A DNA stretch of 64,000 nucleotides from Mycobacterium sp. SMC-2 (GTDB taxonomy: Bacteria > Actinomycetota > Actinomycetes > Mycobacteriales > Mycobacteriaceae): NCBI RefSeq assembly GCF_025263485.1, contig NZ_CP079863.1, positions 4,774,001-4,838,000 of the forward strand, read 5' to 3'. Below are positions 36,552-47,545 of this stretch, piece by piece (position 1 is the stretch's first letter; every line of letters starts with the position of its first letter). Under the pieces are notes generated by a model, which ran no database searches, had not been told where the DNA came from, and worked only from the letters and a program-made list of their open reading frames with translations. The translations under genes were made by a program, and so were the position numbers.

Positions 36552-37793
36552 ATGACTCCGGTTATGTCTCACAACGCGCCGGTGGTGTTCGAGCTGGCCA
36601 CCGCAGACACCTGGCCGGATCCCTGGCCGATGTACCGCGCGCTTCGCGACCACGATCCGGTACACCATGTCGTCCCGGCCAATCGGCCCGAGCACGACTA
36701 CTACGTGCTGTCCCGGCACGCCGACGTGTGGGCCGCGGCGCGCGATCACGAGACCTTCTCCTCCGCGCAGGGACTGACCGTGAACTACGGCGACCTGGAA
36801 ATGATCGGGCTACAAGACAATCCACCGTTTGTGATGCAGGATCCGCCGGTGCACACCGAGTTTCGCAAACTGGTGTCGCGTGGCTTCACGCCACGCCAGG
36901 TGGAGGCGGTGGAGCCCAAGGTGCGCGATTTCGTCGTCGAGCGCATCGAGCGGCTGCGCGCCGAGGGCGGTGGCGACATCGTCACCGAGCTGTTCAAACC
37001 GCTGCCGTCGATGGTGGTCGCACACTACCTCGGCGTCCCCGAAGCGGATCGGGCGCAGTTTGATTGGTGGACCGACGTGATCGTCGCGGCCAACACCGCC
37101 GAAGGCGGGGTGGCCGGGGCGCTGGAAACGGTTGGCGATGCGGTCGGATCGATGATGGCCTACTTCACCGGCCTGATCGAGCGCCGCCGCACCGAGCCCG
37201 AGGACGACACCATCTCGCATCTGGTGGCCGCCGGGGTGGGCGCCGACGGCGACATCGCGGGCACGCTGTCGGTGCTGGCGTTCACGTTCACCATGGTGAC
37301 CGGAGGCAATGACACCACCACCGGAATGCTGGGCGGCTCAATGCCTTTGCTGCACCGGCGGCCCGATCAGCGGCGGCTTCTCGTCGACGATCCGGGGCTG
37401 ATCCCGGACGCGGTGGAGGAGCTGCTGCGGCTGACCTCGCCGGTGCAGGGGCTGGCCCGCACGACCACCCGCGATGTGACGATCGGCGACACCACGATCC
37501 CCGCGGGCCGCAAGGTGCTTCTGCTGTATGGGTCGGCCAACCGGGACGAGCGTCAATATGGGCCGGACGCCGGAGAACTCGACGTCACCCGCCGCCCGCG
37601 CAACATCCTGACCTTCAGCCACGGCGCACACCATTGCCTGGGAGCGGCGGCGGCACGGATGCAATCCCGCGTCGCCCTGACCGAACTGCTGACCCGCTGC
37701 CCGGATTTCGAGGTCGACGAGTCCGCGATCGTCTGGTCGGGCGGCAGTTACGTGCGGCGCCCGCTGTCGGTGCCGATCCGGGTGGAGTCCTGA
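36552..37793 (+). CDS. cyp130: Cytochrome P450 CYP130
   Basis: A 413-residue cytochrome P450. Heme-binding motif FSHGAHHCLGAA with the thiolate Cys362, helix-K ExxR at Glu290-Arg293, and an I-helix TGGNDTTTG (250-258) in which Asn takes the usual acid position before Asp-Thr; this AGGND-type motif is common in mycobacterial P450s. It is soluble, with no membrane anchor. The natural substrate is unknown, though the M. tuberculosis enzyme binds azoles. An ATG four codons in would give MSHNAPVVFEL and is a fair alternative start. Its TGA overlaps the ATG of the TetR gene by one base. Confidence 0.9.
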   Translation: MTPVMSHNAPVVFELATADTWPDPWPMYRALRDHDPVHHVVPANRPEHDYYVLSRHADVWAAARDHETFSSAQGLTVNYGDLEMIGLQDNPPFVMQDPPVHTEFRKLVSRGFTPRQVEAVEPKVRDFVVERIERLRAEGGGDIVTELFKPLPSMVVAHYLGVPEADRAQFDWWTDVIVAANTAEGGVAGALETVGDAVGSMMAYFTGLIERRRTEPEDDTISHLVAAGVGADGDIAGTLSVLAFTFTMVTGGNDTTTGMLGGSMPLLHRRPDQRRLLVDDPGLIPDAVEELLRLTSPVQGLARTTTRDVTIGDTTIPAGRKVLLLYGSANRDERQYGPDAGELDVTRRPRNILTFSHGAHHCLGAAAARMQSRVALTELLTRCPDFEVDESAIVWSGGSYVRRPLSVPIRVES

Positions 37794-38371
37794 TGCCGAA
37801 CGACTGGCTGGGCGCGCACCGCACCGAGGCGGCCACGGACCGGATACTCGACGCGGCGGAGCGGCTCTACACCGAGCGCGACCACGCTTCGATCGGCATG
37901 AACGAAATCGCCAGGGCCGCAGGGTGTTCGCGAGCCACGCTGTACCGATACTTCGAGAGCCGGGAGGCGTTGCGCACCGCCTACGTGCACCGCGAGACGC
38001 GCCGGCTGAGCCGGGCGATCAAGGAGCAGATCGGCGGCCTCGACGATCCCCGGGAACGGCTTGTCGCGAGCATCACCGCCACGCTGCGGATGGTTCGCGG
38101 CAGCCGCGCGCTGGCGTCGTGGTTCGTCCTCACCCGGCCGCCGGTCGGCGCCGAGATGGCGGGGCGATCCGAGGTGATCACCGCCCTGGCCGCCGCGTTC
38201 GTCGGCTCACTCGGGCCCGAGGACCCCGCCCTGGTGGAGCGCCGGGCGCGCTGGGTGGTGCGAGTGATCACATCGCTGCTGCAATTCCCGGGCCGAGACG
38301 ACGCCGACGAGCGGGCGATGATCGAAGAGTTCGTCGTCCCGATCGTGACGCCGGTTTCCGCCCGCGGGTAG
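37793..38371 (+). CDS. TetR family transcriptional regulator (Rv1255c-like)
   Basis: A 192-residue TetR repressor. The N-terminal helix-turn-helix (about 18-65) reads ATDRILDAAERLYTERDH, then IARAAGCSRATLYRYFESREAL, which is the family signature; the C-terminal helical ligand domain is unspecific. The start overlaps the P450 stop (TGATG), so it is co-translated with cyp130 and probably regulates it (inference from linkage). It ends 15 bases before the convergent acyltransferase stop. Confidence 0.9.
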   Translation: MPNDWLGAHRTEAATDRILDAAERLYTERDHASIGMNEIARAAGCSRATLYRYFESREALRTAYVHRETRRLSRAIKEQIGGLDDPRERLVASITATLRMVRGSRALASWFVLTRPPVGAEMAGRSEVITALAAAFVGSLGPEDPALVERRARWVVRVITSLLQFPGRDDADERAMIEEFVVPIVTPVSARG

Positions 38372-38386
38372 CGGACGGAAGACGGC

Positions 38387-39526
38387 TCAGGTCCGCACGC
38401 GGGTGAAGCGGTGCAGCAGCCAGGCCAATGGAATCGTCAGCACCATCGTCGCGATGAACAGGTACAGCATCGAGCCGGTGTAGACGTGGGCGCGGACGAC
38501 ATAGACCATGGCGAATTCCATGGTGATCAGGTGGATCAGGAAAATCTCGTAGGAGATCTCCCCCAGCCACACCATCGGCCGCGTCGCCAACGCCCGCCAG
38601 TACCAACCCTGGTCCTCCAGAGCCAGTGGCGCCACCGCGAGCGCGGCGATCACGGCGTAGAAGCAGGTCTTGAACAGGGCCTCGCTCAGCGTTGCCGGCG
38701 ACGTGGTGGGCGCGCCGGCGATGGGAGTGGAGACGATGAAATAGCAGACGACGGCCAGCGGTATCGCCACAAACGCGTACCCCCGCACCCTCATCGCCTG
38801 CAGCACGGCCAACAACATCCCGGCGAGGAACCAGGCCAGGTAGGTGGGCAGCCACAGCCGCGCGCCGTCGGGGAACCAATGATCGGTGTGCACGAGGACC
38901 AGCCAGGCCGGGCTGATCAAGCTCAACCCGGCCAGCGCAGCCAGCAGCAGTCTCGGCCGCCAGCGCCGGCGGCAGACGAGCACCAGCAGCACGTATGCCA
39001 GCAGCGGGAGCAGCACATAGAACGAGGCTTCCACCGCGAGGCTCCACATCTGGGTCAGGCCCTGGTGCAGATACTTCCCCAGGTAGCCGTTGCAGTAGAT
39101 CTGCGTCAGCGTCAAGTTGCGCACCAGTCCGGGCCACGTGTGCCCGGGGTTGGGTCCCGCCGCGCGGAAGTGGTAGAGCGCGTAGGCGAACAGCACGGTG
39201 ATGACGTAGGCCGGCATGATGCGCCGAACCCGGTGCCACGCATAGCGACTCAGTGACGGTGGCGGCGCGCCGGTGGCGGCGGATTTCAGCCACGGACGGA
39301 ACAGCAGGAAGCCGGACAGCACGAAGAAGATCGGCACGCCGATCTCCAACCGGGAGCCCATCAGGCCCCAATAACCGTGGGTGTACTTGCCGGTGGTGTA
39401 GGCCGCGTGGGTGCCGACGACGAGGAGGGCGGCGACGGCGCGAATTCCGGTCAGCGACGCGACCCGGTCGACGTGGGCGGTCTGTTCGAGTCCGCCCTGG
39501 GCGTCTTGTTCTTCGGACAGGATCAT
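38387..39526 (-). CDS. Membrane acyltransferase 3 (Rv1254-like)
   Basis: A 379-residue acyltransferase-3 family protein with about ten hydrophobic segments. It starts with the family pattern RVASLTGIRAVAALLVVGTHAA, whose His is the expected catalytic residue, followed by GVPIFFVLSGFLLFRPW and MWSLAVEASFYVLLP. These enzymes acylate sugars or lipids at the envelope; the acceptor is unknown. Its ATG overlaps the stop of the DEAD-box gene by 4 bases, so it is translated with it. Confidence 0.9.
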   Translation of the reverse strand: MILSEEQDAQGGLEQTAHVDRVASLTGIRAVAALLVVGTHAAYTTGKYTHGYWGLMGSRLEIGVPIFFVLSGFLLFRPWLKSAATGAPPPSLSRYAWHRVRRIMPAYVITVLFAYALYHFRAAGPNPGHTWPGLVRNLTLTQIYCNGYLGKYLHQGLTQMWSLAVEASFYVLLPLLAYVLLVLVCRRRWRPRLLLAALAGLSLISPAWLVLVHTDHWFPDGARLWLPTYLAWFLAGMLLAVLQAMRVRGYAFVAIPLAVVCYFIVSTPIAGAPTTSPATLSEALFKTCFYAVIAALAVAPLALEDQGWYWRALATRPMVWLGEISYEIFLIHLITMEFAMVYVVRAHVYTGSMLYLFIATMVLTIPLAWLLHRFTRVRT

Positions 39527-41223
39527 CCGGTGTGTTTCCTGCGCGGCTTCTGCCCGTCACGGCTGCGGGGCTTGGTCGCTGACCGGTCCGGCTGAAGGTT
39601 GATCAGAACCCCCGAGATGCGGGTGCGCTCAAGCCTTTTCAGCGTCGACTTGGACAGCTTCGCCGGCAATTCCACCAGCGAGAAGTCCGGGCCGATGGCG
39701 ATGTGGCCGAAATCGCTGCGATGCAGGCCGCCCTCGTTGGCGATGGCGCCGACGATCGCGCCCGGGCCGACCTTGTGCCGCTTGCCCACCGCAATCCGGT
39801 ACGTGCTGAATGACCTTGCTTCCCTTGGCCGTCCGGGACGCTCACGGTGTTCGGTGTGCCGCTCGCGTCGTTCGCGCGGCGGCTCGGGCGCCATCAGGAA
39901 CTCTTCACCGTCGCGGGCCTGCAACGCCAGCGCCGCGGCTATGTCGGCCAACGGGACGTCGTGCTCGCGTTCGTAGTCCTCCACCAGCTTGCGGAACAAC
40001 TCGATGCCCGGGCGGCCCAGCGCGGCGGTGATGGAATCGGCGAACTTCGCCACCCGCTGGGCGTTGACGTCCTCGACGGTGGGCAGCTCAGCCTCGGAGA
40101 GCGGTTGGCGCGTCGCCTTTTCGATCGCTCTGAGCAGGTGGCGTTCCCGCGGCGAAACGAACAGCAGCGCGGTTCCCGCCCGCCCGGCCCGGCCAGTGCG
40201 CCCGATGCGATGCACGTAGGACTCGGTGTCGTGCGGGATGTCGTAGTTGAGCACGTGCGAGATCCGCTCCACGTCCAGCCCGCGGGCGGCCACGTCGGTG
40301 GCGACCAAAATGTCGATGCCGCCGTCCCGCAACGCGGCGATGGTCCGCTCCCGCTGCGCCTGCGGGATGTCGCCGTTGATCGCCGCCGCGGAAAACCCTC
40401 GGGCGCGCAGCCTTTCGGCGACCTCCTCCGTGGCCTGCTTGGTGCGTACGAAGACGATCATCGCCTCGAACGGCTCCACTTCGAGGACCCGGGTCAGCGC
40501 GTCCATCTTGCGCGGACCGGCGACCTGGATGTAACGCTGCGAAATGTTCTCGGCCGTGGTCGTTTTGGCCTTGGTCGTGACCTCGAACGGATCGTGCAGA
40601 TACTTGGTGGTGAGCTTGCGGATGGCCGGCGGCATGGTCGCCGAGAACAGGGCGACCTGTTTGTACTCGGGTGTGTCGGCCAGGATGCGTTCGACGTCTT
40701 CGGCGAAGCCCATGGTGAGCATCTCGTCGGCCTCGTCGAGCACCAGGTAGTCGACCCGCGACAGGTCCAGCGTCCCGCGCTCGAGATGGTCGATGACCCG
40801 GCCGGGTGTCCCCACCACCACCTGGGCGCCGCGTCTCAGCCCGGCCAGCTGCACGCTGTAGGAGGAGCCGCCGTAGATCGGCAACACGTTGATCTTCGGC
40901 AGATGGGCCCCGTAGCGGCTGAACGCCTCGGCCACCTGCAGCGCCAGCTCCCGGGTGGGCGCCAGCACCAGCGCCTGGGTCGCGGTGCTGGTGACGTCGA
41001 TCTTGGACAGGATGGGGATCGCGAACGCCGCCGTCTTGCCGGTGCCGGTCTGCGCCAGCCCGACGACGTCCGAGCCCGCCATCAACGCCGGGATCGTTGT
41101 GGCCTGGATGCCGGTGGGCGACTCGTAGCCGACGTCGGCGATCGCCCGCAGGACAGAGGGGTGGATCTGCAGGTCGGCAAACGTCGTCGGGGCAGCCTCG
41201 GTCGTGCCGTCGGGGAGGGTCAT
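39523..41223 (-). CDS. deaD: DEAD-box RNA helicase DeaD (CsdA type)
   Basis: A 566-residue ATP-dependent RNA helicase. Motif Q and motif I AQTGTGKT (57-64), motif II VLDEADEML, motif III SAT, and the C-terminal motif HRIGRTGRAGR are all present. An Arg/Glu-rich linker is followed by a DbpA-like RNA-binding domain (about 485-550, TYRIAVGKRHKVGPGAIVG) and a basic tail. The predicted role is ribosome assembly and RNA remodelling, especially in the cold. It is coupled to the downstream acyltransferase and divergent from lprE (125-bp gap). Confidence 0.93.
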   Translation of the reverse strand: MTLPDGTTEAAPTTFADLQIHPSVLRAIADVGYESPTGIQATTIPALMAGSDVVGLAQTGTGKTAAFAIPILSKIDVTSTATQALVLAPTRELALQVAEAFSRYGAHLPKINVLPIYGGSSYSVQLAGLRRGAQVVVGTPGRVIDHLERGTLDLSRVDYLVLDEADEMLTMGFAEDVERILADTPEYKQVALFSATMPPAIRKLTTKYLHDPFEVTTKAKTTTAENISQRYIQVAGPRKMDALTRVLEVEPFEAMIVFVRTKQATEEVAERLRARGFSAAAINGDIPQAQRERTIAALRDGGIDILVATDVAARGLDVERISHVLNYDIPHDTESYVHRIGRTGRAGRAGTALLFVSPRERHLLRAIEKATRQPLSEAELPTVEDVNAQRVAKFADSITAALGRPGIELFRKLVEDYEREHDVPLADIAAALALQARDGEEFLMAPEPPRERRERHTEHRERPGRPREARSFSTYRIAVGKRHKVGPGAIVGAIANEGGLHRSDFGHIAIGPDFSLVELPAKLSKSTLKRLERTRISGVLINLQPDRSATKPRSRDGQKPRRKHTG

Positions 41224-41348
41224 CGTCCATGGAGTCTAGTGCTGATCGCGAGCGCAGCGGGGCCTGAGCGCGACGAGCCCGTGATCATGAGCACAGCTGC
41301 GCCGGGTCCGGCCACGCCTGTCACACCTGCGCGCGCGATGACGGTACG

Positions 41349-41924
41349 GTGCCCGATGTGTGGTCGCTACCCCGCCGTACCGAGCCACTTAGCGGCTCGG
41401 CCGCTGTCGCATTGATCGCCATGACGTTGACCGGCTGCGGTTCGGGAGACTCCACGGTCGCGAAGACGCCGCAGGCGACGACGACCGACACCCCGTCCAT
41501 CACCGCCCCGGCCCAGCCCTCCGGCGCCGCCGCGCCGGCCGACCCGTGCGCGGTCAACCTCGCCTCGCCCACCATCGCGAAGGTGGTCTCGGAGCTGCCG
41601 CGCGATCCGCGCAGCCAGCAAGGCTGGAGCCCGGAGCCGCTGGCCGGCAACTACAACCAGTGCGCCCAGCTGTCGGCGGTGATCATCAAGGCCAACACCA
41701 ACGCCGTCAACCCGACCACCCGGGCGGTGCTGTTCCACCTCGGGCAGTTCATCCCGCAGGGGGTGCCCGACACCTACGGGTTCAACGGCATCGACGCGGA
41801 GCAGACCACCGGCGACACGGTCGCGCTGACCTACCCCAGCGGCATCAACGGGTTGAACACCGACGTGCGGTTCCACTGGAACGGCAACGGCGTGGAGTTG
41901 ATCGGTAACGCCCCCGGCCGCTAG
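41349..41924 (+). CDS. lprE: Lipoprotein LprE
   Basis: A 191-residue lipoprotein with lipobox LTGC and lipidated Cys30, then a low-complexity Thr/Pro/Ala linker (about 38-65) and a globular domain containing DPCAVNLASPTIAKVVSELP and GNYNQCAQLSAVIIKANTN with a likely Cys pair. Sequence and order match M. tuberculosis LprE; function is unknown, with the protein expected on the outer face of the plasma membrane. It starts with GTG. Followed after 44 bp by the nuclease-helicase gene on the same strand. Confidence 0.9.
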   Translation: MPDVWSLPRRTEPLSGSAAVALIAMTLTGCGSGDSTVAKTPQATTTDTPSITAPAQPSGAAAPADPCAVNLASPTIAKVVSELPRDPRSQQGWSPEPLAGNYNQCAQLSAVIIKANTNAVNPTTRAVLFHLGQFIPQGVPDTYGFNGIDAEQTTGDTVALTYPSGINGLNTDVRFHWNGNGVELIGNAPGR

Positions 41925-41968
41925 GCAGACGCGCCTTTTCGTCGGTCCCCTCACCTACAGTTGCTGCT

Positions 41969-44900
41969 GTGTTCGTCACCGGCGACAGCATCGTGTACAG
42001 CGCGTCGGATCTCGCCGCCGCCGCGCGATGTGAGTACGCACTGCTCCGGGATTTCGACGCGAAACTCGGCTGGGGACCCGCCGCCGCGGCCGAGGACGAC
42101 CTTCTCGCGCGCACCGCCGCCCTCGGGAACGAACACGAGCGACGCGAACTGGACCGGCTGCGCGCCGAGTTCGGCGACGGCGTCGCGGTCATCGGCCGCC
42201 CGGCCTACACCCTCGCCGGCCTCGCGGCGGCCGCCGAGGCGACCCGGCGCGCCATCGCCGGCGGTGCGCCCGCGGTGTATCAGGCCGCCATGTTCGACGG
42301 CCGCTTCGTCGGCTTCGCCGACTTCCTGGTGCGGGACGGCGAGCGGTACCGGGTCATCGACACCAAGCTGGCCCGTTCGGCCAACGTCACGGCGCTGCTG
42401 CAGCTGGCCGCCTACGCCGACACGCTGGCCGCCTCGGGTGTACCGGTGGCGCCCGAGGCCGAACTGCACCTGGGCGACGGGACGGCGGTGCGCTATCGCG
42501 TCAAAGACCTGGTCCCGGTTTACCGCTCCCAGCGCGCGCGGCTGCAGCGAATCCTCGATGAGCACCATGTCGGGGGCACCGCGGTCCGCTGGGACGACGA
42601 AGGCGTGGGCGCCTGTCTGGATTGCCCGCTGTGCACCGAGCAGTTGCATGCCACCGATGACCTGCTGCTGGTCGCCGGCATGCGAGTCGGCCAGCGGGAC
42701 AAGCTGATCGACGCCGGAATCACCACGGTGTCCGAGCTCGCCGGGCATACCGGTCCCGTGCCTGACCTGGCGCCGGCCGCGCTCGGCAAACTGACCGCCC
42801 AGGCGAAACTTCAAGTGCACCAACGCGAAACCGGAACGCCGCGGTTCGAGATCGTCGACCCGCAGCCGCTGACGCTGCTACCCGAACCGGACCCGGGCGA
42901 CTTGTTCTTCGATTTCGAGGGCGACCCGCTGTGGACCGTCGACGGAAAGGACTGGGGCCTGGAATACCTGTTCGGCGTCCTGGAAGCCGGGCCCACCGGC
43001 ACGTTTCGCCCGTTGTGGGCGCACAACCGGGTGGACGAACGCAAGGCACTGGCCGATTTCCTGGCGATGGTGGCCAAGCGCCGTAAGCGCCGGCCCAACA
43101 TGCACATCTACCACTACGCGCCTTACGAGAAGACCGCGCTGCTGCGGCTCGCCGGCCGCTACGGGGTGGGCGAGGACCAGGTCGACGAGCTATTGCGCAG
43201 CGGAACGCTGGTCGACCTTTACCCTTTGGTGCGCAAGAGCATTCGGGTCGGTGCCGAGTCGTTCAGCCTCAAGGCGCTGGAACCGCTGTACATGGGAGCG
43301 CAGCTGCGGTCCGGTGACGTCACCACGGCCACCGGGTCGATCACCTCCTACGCCCGGTACTGCGAACTGCGGGCCGACGGCCGCTGCGACGAGGCCGCCT
43401 CGGTGCTCAAGGAGATCGAGGACTACAACCGCTATGACTGCCGCTCCACCCAGGAACTGCGCAACTGGTTGATGTTGCGCGCGTACGAATCCGGCGTCGT
43501 GCCGGTTGGCGCCCAGCCCGTCCCGGACGGCAACACCGTCGAGGACCATGACCAGCTGGCGGTGACCTTGGCGGTATTCGCCGGCGACGCCGCCGTCGGT
43601 GAGCGCACGCCCGAACAGACGGCGGTCGCGCTGCTGGCCGCCGCGCGCGGCTACCACCGGCGCGAGGATAAACCGTTCTGGTGGGCGCACTTTGACCGGC
43701 TGAACTTCCCCGTCGAGGAGTGGGCTGACAACACCGACGTCTTCATCGCCGAGGACGCGTCGGTGGCCGTGGACTGGAACACGCCGCCCCGCGCACGCAA
43801 GCCACAGCGACGCGTGCAACTGCGCGGCGAGCTGGCACGCGGGGAGCTGATGACCGACGTCTTCGCCCTCTACGACCCGCCCGCCCCGCCGGGAATGTCG
43901 AGCGATCCCGACCGGCGGGCGGCCGGACGCGCCACCGTCATAGCCGCCGACGATCCCACGCTGCCCACCGAAGTGACCATCGTGGAACGAGTCGGCAACG
44001 ACGGCAAGCCATTTCACCAACTCCCGTTCGCCCTCACCCCAGGCCCGCCGATTCCGACGACCGCCCTGCGAGAGTCGATCGAGGCCACGGCCGCCGCCGT
44101 GGCGGCCGGCTTGCCCCAACTGCCCCGCAGCGCCGTCGTCGACATCCTGCTGCGCCGCGCGCCGCGCACGCGGAGCCGCTCCGCGCTGCCGCGCGGCGAC
44201 GGCACCGCGGGCATCGCAGCCGACATCACCGCCGCGATCCTCGATCTGGACTCGTCGTACCTGGCGGTGCACGGTCCGCCCGGTACCGGCAAGACGCACA
44301 CGGCCGCGCGCGTGGTCCAGCGCCTGGCCACCGACCATGGCTGGCGCATCGGCGTTGTCGCGCAATCGCATGCCACCGTGGAGAACGTGCTGGACTGTGT
44401 TATCGACGCCGGGCTGGACCCGGCCCGGGTCGCAAAGAAACGCAACGACCACCGCGCCCCGCGCTGGCAGGAAATCGACAGCAGCGCTTACGCCGCGTTC
44501 ATCGCCGACACCGCGGGCTGCGTGGTGGGCGGCACGGCATGGGATTTCGCCAACGCCAATCGGGTACCGCCGGGCGCCCTCGACCTGCTGGTGATCGACG
44601 AGGCGGGCCAATTCTGTTTGGCCAACACCATCGCGGTGGCACCGGCCGCCGCCAACCTGTTGTTGCTCGGCGACCCCCAGCAGCTGCCGCAGGTCAGCCA
44701 GGGAACCCATCCCGACCCGGTTGACACGTCCGCGCTCGACTGGCTGGTGGACGGCCGGCGCACCCTGCCCGACGAACGCGGCTATTTCCTGGACCGCTCC
44801 TACCGCATGCATCCGGCGGTCTGCGCCGCGGTCTCCGCGTTGTCCTATGAGGGCAGGCTGTATTCCCACGAGTGCACCGCCGCGCGACGCCTCGCCGGTC

Positions 44901-45391
44901 ACCGGCCCGGCGTGCGGACGCTTACCGTTGCGCACCACGGTAACTCGACGGAAAGCCCGGAGGAGGCCGACGCGATCGCCGCCGAAGTCGACCAACTGCT
45001 CGGCGCGCCCTGGACCGACGAGCACGGCACCCGGGCCCTGGCCGCCTCCGACGTGTTGGTGCTGGCGCCCTACAACGCCCAGGTGGCGCTGCTGCGCCAG
45101 CGGTTGAGGGCTGCCGGGCTCGACGCGATCCGGGTCGGCACTGTCGACAAGTTCCAGGGCGGGCAGGCGCCGGTGGTGTTCATCTCGATGACCGCCTCCA
45201 CCGCGGACATGGTGCCGCGTGGAATCTCGTTCCTGCTCAACAGGAACCGGCTCAACGTCGCCATCAGCCGGGCCCAATATGCGGCGGTCATCGTGCGCTC
45301 GGCGTCGCTGACCGAGTACCTGCCCACGACGCCCGCGGGCCTGATCGACCTGGGTGCGTTTCTGGCGCTGACCGAGCCGGCGAGCACCTAG
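41969..45391 (+). CDS. RecB-like nuclease / UPF1-type superfamily 1 helicase fusion (Rv1251c-like)
   Basis: A 1,140-residue protein. The N-terminal half is a TM0106-type RecB-family nuclease domain (LVIDTK-like motif in [20 protein letters not shown] near residue 128, and an RNase-H-like segment [11 protein letters not shown] near 312). A Cys cluster CLDCPLC (about 213-219) may bind metal or Fe-S. The C-terminal half is a superfamily 1 helicase with Walker A GPPGTGKT (about 769), a DEAG box (about 877) and helicase motifs [33 protein letters not shown] and NVAISRAQ. It probably acts on DNA or RNA ends in repair. Its stop shares a CTAG palindrome with the convergent MFS gene. Confidence 0.9.
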   Translation: MFVTGDSIVYSASDLAAAARCEYALLRDFDAKLGWGPAAAAEDDLLARTAALGNEHERRELDRLRAEFGDGVAVIGRPAYTLAGLAAAAEATRRAIAGGAPAVYQAAMFDGRFVGFADFLVRDGERYRVIDTKLARSANVTALLQLAAYADTLAASGVPVAPEAELHLGDGTAVRYRVKDLVPVYRSQRARLQRILDEHHVGGTAVRWDDEGVGACLDCPLCTEQLHATDDLLLVAGMRVGQRDKLIDAGITTVSELAGHTGPVPDLAPAALGKLTAQAKLQVHQRETGTPRFEIVDPQPLTLLPEPDPGDLFFDFEGDPLWTVDGKDWGLEYLFGVLEAGPTGTFRPLWAHNRVDERKALADFLAMVAKRRKRRPNMHIYHYAPYEKTALLRLAGRYGVGEDQVDELLRSGTLVDLYPLVRKSIRVGAESFSLKALEPLYMGAQLRSGDVTTATGSITSYARYCELRADGRCDEAASVLKEIEDYNRYDCRSTQELRNWLMLRAYESGVVPVGAQPVPDGNTVEDHDQLAVTLAVFAGDAAVGERTPEQTAVALLAAARGYHRREDKPFWWAHFDRLNFPVEEWADNTDVFIAEDASVAVDWNTPPRARKPQRRVQLRGELARGELMTDVFALYDPPAPPGMSSDPDRRAAGRATVIAADDPTLPTEVTIVERVGNDGKPFHQLPFALTPGPPIPTTALRESIEATAAAVAAGLPQLPRSAVVDILLRRAPRTRSRSALPRGDGTAGIAADITAAILDLDSSYLAVHGPPGTGKTHTAARVVQRLATDHGWRIGVVAQSHATVENVLDCVIDAGLDPARVAKKRNDHRAPRWQEIDSSAYAAFIADTAGCVVGGTAWDFANANRVPPGALDLLVIDEAGQFCLANTIAVAPAAANLLLLGDPQQLPQVSQGTHPDPVDTSALDWLVDGRRTLPDERGYFLDRSYRMHPAVCAAVSALSYEGRLYSHECTAARRLAGHRPGVRTLTVAHHGNSTESPEEADAIAAEVDQLLGAPWTDEHGTRALAASDVLVLAPYNAQVALLRQRLRAAGLDAIRVGTVDKFQGGQAPVVFISMTASTADMVPRGISFLLNRNRLNVAISRAQYAAVIVRSASLTEYLPTTPAGLIDLGAFLALTEPAST

Positions 45392-47322
45392 CCGCGGGAC
45401 GAGTGGCGGCCGAAACCGGTCGGGTCGTCGTCGGGATCACGGCGGTGACGCCGACCTCGCGCCGAGCCGTTCTGCTGCCATTCCGGCGGCGCAACCCGAT
45501 CGCGCGGGGCAGACCCATAGGTGCGTGCCGAAAGCTCAGTGACCGGACGGAAACGTCCGTGTGCATCAGCGTGAGAGCCGTTGTGTTCCGAGCCAATTGG
45601 TCCGACGTGTGGAAGCGGGTCGTCTCGCACGCTCTGCCGCGCGCCGCCTGGCGACGGGGGCGGTCGGACGACCCGATCGGCCGGCGCGGGGACGGCCTCG
45701 GGTTCACGAAGAAGGATGAATTCGACGTACTCGTCGTCGTCATAGTCGTCGTCCAGCGCCTCGGCCCCCTCGGGCGGGCCACCCGCCATGGCCGACGGCG
45801 CGAACCCGAGCAAGAACAGCGCGGCAACGATCCCGAACAGCGCGATGAACGCGGGCAACAGCACCGACTGCGACATGGCGGCCGCGAACGGATCACGCAG
45901 GAACTCGGGCAATTGCAACGAGGCGACCCCCTCGCCGGCGGCGCCACCGGACGGCTGCGGCGGCATCTCGGCGCCGATCCGTGCCGTCATGAACGCGGCC
46001 ATGCCGGCGCTGCCGATCACGGCGCCGAGCTGGCGGACGGAGTTGTACGCGGCGGAGCCGGCGCCCGCCAGGTGCGGCGGCAGGTTGCGCGTCGCGGTGG
46101 CCGTCAGCGGCGACCACACGAACGCCATCCCGACCCCGGCCGCGAAGAACGGCAGAACCAGCCGCCAGATCGGCGTCGCCGGCGACATCTCGACGGTGAG
46201 CCAGGTCAGCGCGATCGCCAGCACCGAGAAGCCGAAGCCGAGGACCGGCCGCGGGTGGTATCTGTCAACCATCCTGCCGACGAACGGTGCGAACACGCCG
46301 TTGGCGATCGCCATCGGCGCGATCAGCAGGGCCGAGCGCGTCGGGGAGAGCCCGCACACGGCCTGCGCGTAGAACGTCAGCGGCAGCATCATCGCCGTGG
46401 AGACGAACGAGACGATGGCGACCCCGGCGTTGCACAGGCCGAAGTCGCGGTCACCGAAGATCGCCAGCGGAATCAGCGGCTCGTCGGTGTTCATCGACTG
46501 CCAGAACACGAATATCGTCATGAACCCGACCCCGGCGACGATCATCGCCCAGATCCAGGGTTCCCAGTGCGCGGCCTGGCCCTGCTGCAACCCGAACACG
46601 ATCAGGAACATGCCCGCGCCGGACAGCGCGACTCCCGCCGCATCGAATCGGTGCGAATGGGTGGGTAGCACGGGGACCAGCCAGTACGCCAGGGCGAGCC
46701 CGACTGCGCCGATGGGGACGTTGACGAAGAAAATCCACTGCCATCCCAGCCCGTCGACCAGCACGCCGCCGGCGAGTGGGCCCACCAGGCTGGCGACACC
46801 GGCGGTGGCTCCCCACAGGCTCACCGCGACGCCGCGCCGCTCGGGCGGGAAGATCCGGGTGATCGTCGACAAGGTCTGGGGCGTGAGGACTCCGGCGCCC
46901 ACACCCTGGACGACGCGGGCGGCGATCAGCATGGCGGCGCTGCCCGACAGCCCGCACCACACCGAGGCGACGGTGAACACCACCAGACCGATCAGGTAGA
47001 GGTTCTTGGGGCCGAACCGGTCACCCAACCGCCCGGCCACCAGCAACACGACCGCATAACCCAGCAGATAGGCGCTGGTCACCCAGACCACGGTGTCGTA
47101 GCCGATGTGCAACTTGGACATGATCGTCGGGTTGGCGATGGCGACGATGGTCGAGTCGACCATGATCATGAAGAAGCCGATCATCATCGCCCAGAGCGCG
47201 TTCCAGGGGTTGCGCGATTGCGGCGAGCTCTGGGTGAGGCAGTTCCAGCGCGTGGTGAGCTGGGCTGGGTTCGGCGCCGCGCGCCGGGTCCCCCCGGACG
47301 ACGGAGGGGTCGCCGCGGTCAT
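45388..47322 (-). CDS. MFS drug exporter, EmrB/QacA (DHA2) family (Rv1250-like)
   Basis: A 644-residue transporter with about 14 hydrophobic segments. DHA2 motifs: [13 protein letters not shown] near helix 1, [11 protein letters not shown], and the antiporter motif C-like [25 protein letters not shown]. After the last helix is a hydrophilic tail of about 110 residues with a DDDYDDDEY acidic cluster and Pro/Arg-rich sequence, probably disordered in the cytoplasm. The ATG was chosen over a GTG three codons upstream because a GAGGTG ribosome binding site is correctly spaced from it. It is divergent from the Rv1249c-like gene over a 223-bp gap in which I see no other gene. Confidence 0.87.
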   Translation of the reverse strand: MTAATPPSSGGTRRAAPNPAQLTTRWNCLTQSSPQSRNPWNALWAMMIGFFMIMVDSTIVAIANPTIMSKLHIGYDTVVWVTSAYLLGYAVVLLVAGRLGDRFGPKNLYLIGLVVFTVASVWCGLSGSAAMLIAARVVQGVGAGVLTPQTLSTITRIFPPERRGVAVSLWGATAGVASLVGPLAGGVLVDGLGWQWIFFVNVPIGAVGLALAYWLVPVLPTHSHRFDAAGVALSGAGMFLIVFGLQQGQAAHWEPWIWAMIVAGVGFMTIFVFWQSMNTDEPLIPLAIFGDRDFGLCNAGVAIVSFVSTAMMLPLTFYAQAVCGLSPTRSALLIAPMAIANGVFAPFVGRMVDRYHPRPVLGFGFSVLAIALTWLTVEMSPATPIWRLVLPFFAAGVGMAFVWSPLTATATRNLPPHLAGAGSAAYNSVRQLGAVIGSAGMAAFMTARIGAEMPPQPSGGAAGEGVASLQLPEFLRDPFAAAMSQSVLLPAFIALFGIVAALFLLGFAPSAMAGGPPEGAEALDDDYDDDEYVEFILLREPEAVPAPADRVVRPPPSPGGARQSVRDDPLPHVGPIGSEHNGSHADAHGRFRPVTELSARTYGSAPRDRVAPPEWQQNGSARGRRHRRDPDDDPTGFGRHSSRG

Positions 47323-47533
47323 CCACCCCACCTCGCTTCAGCTCCCGACGATGCCTGCCTGCACGGGGCGTGGTCGACCGGCCCGGACCGTCATGGACAT
47401 CCAGCCTGCATTATTGCCGCTGAGCCTATTGAGCGCAGCCACGGACCCGATCCGGGGTACACCAGGCTCGAAGCTTTCGTGTTCGGTCGGGTGTTCCGCG
47501 GCGCGCACGTTAGCCTGGTAGGACGCCATTTGC

Positions 47534-47541
47534 AGGAGAGG
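47534..47541 (+). promoter_or_regulatory. Strong ribosome binding site fixing the Rv1249c-like start
   Basis: AGGAGAGG followed by four bases and ATG. This strong match supports the 259-residue form over a shorter ATG 14 codons further in that has no such element. Confidence 0.75.
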
Positions 47542-47545
47542 CAAG

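Noticed and set aside
43190..45277. 695-residue minus-strand open frame opposite the nuclease-helicase gene
   Set aside because: Antisense shadow; the helicase motifs lie on the plus strand.
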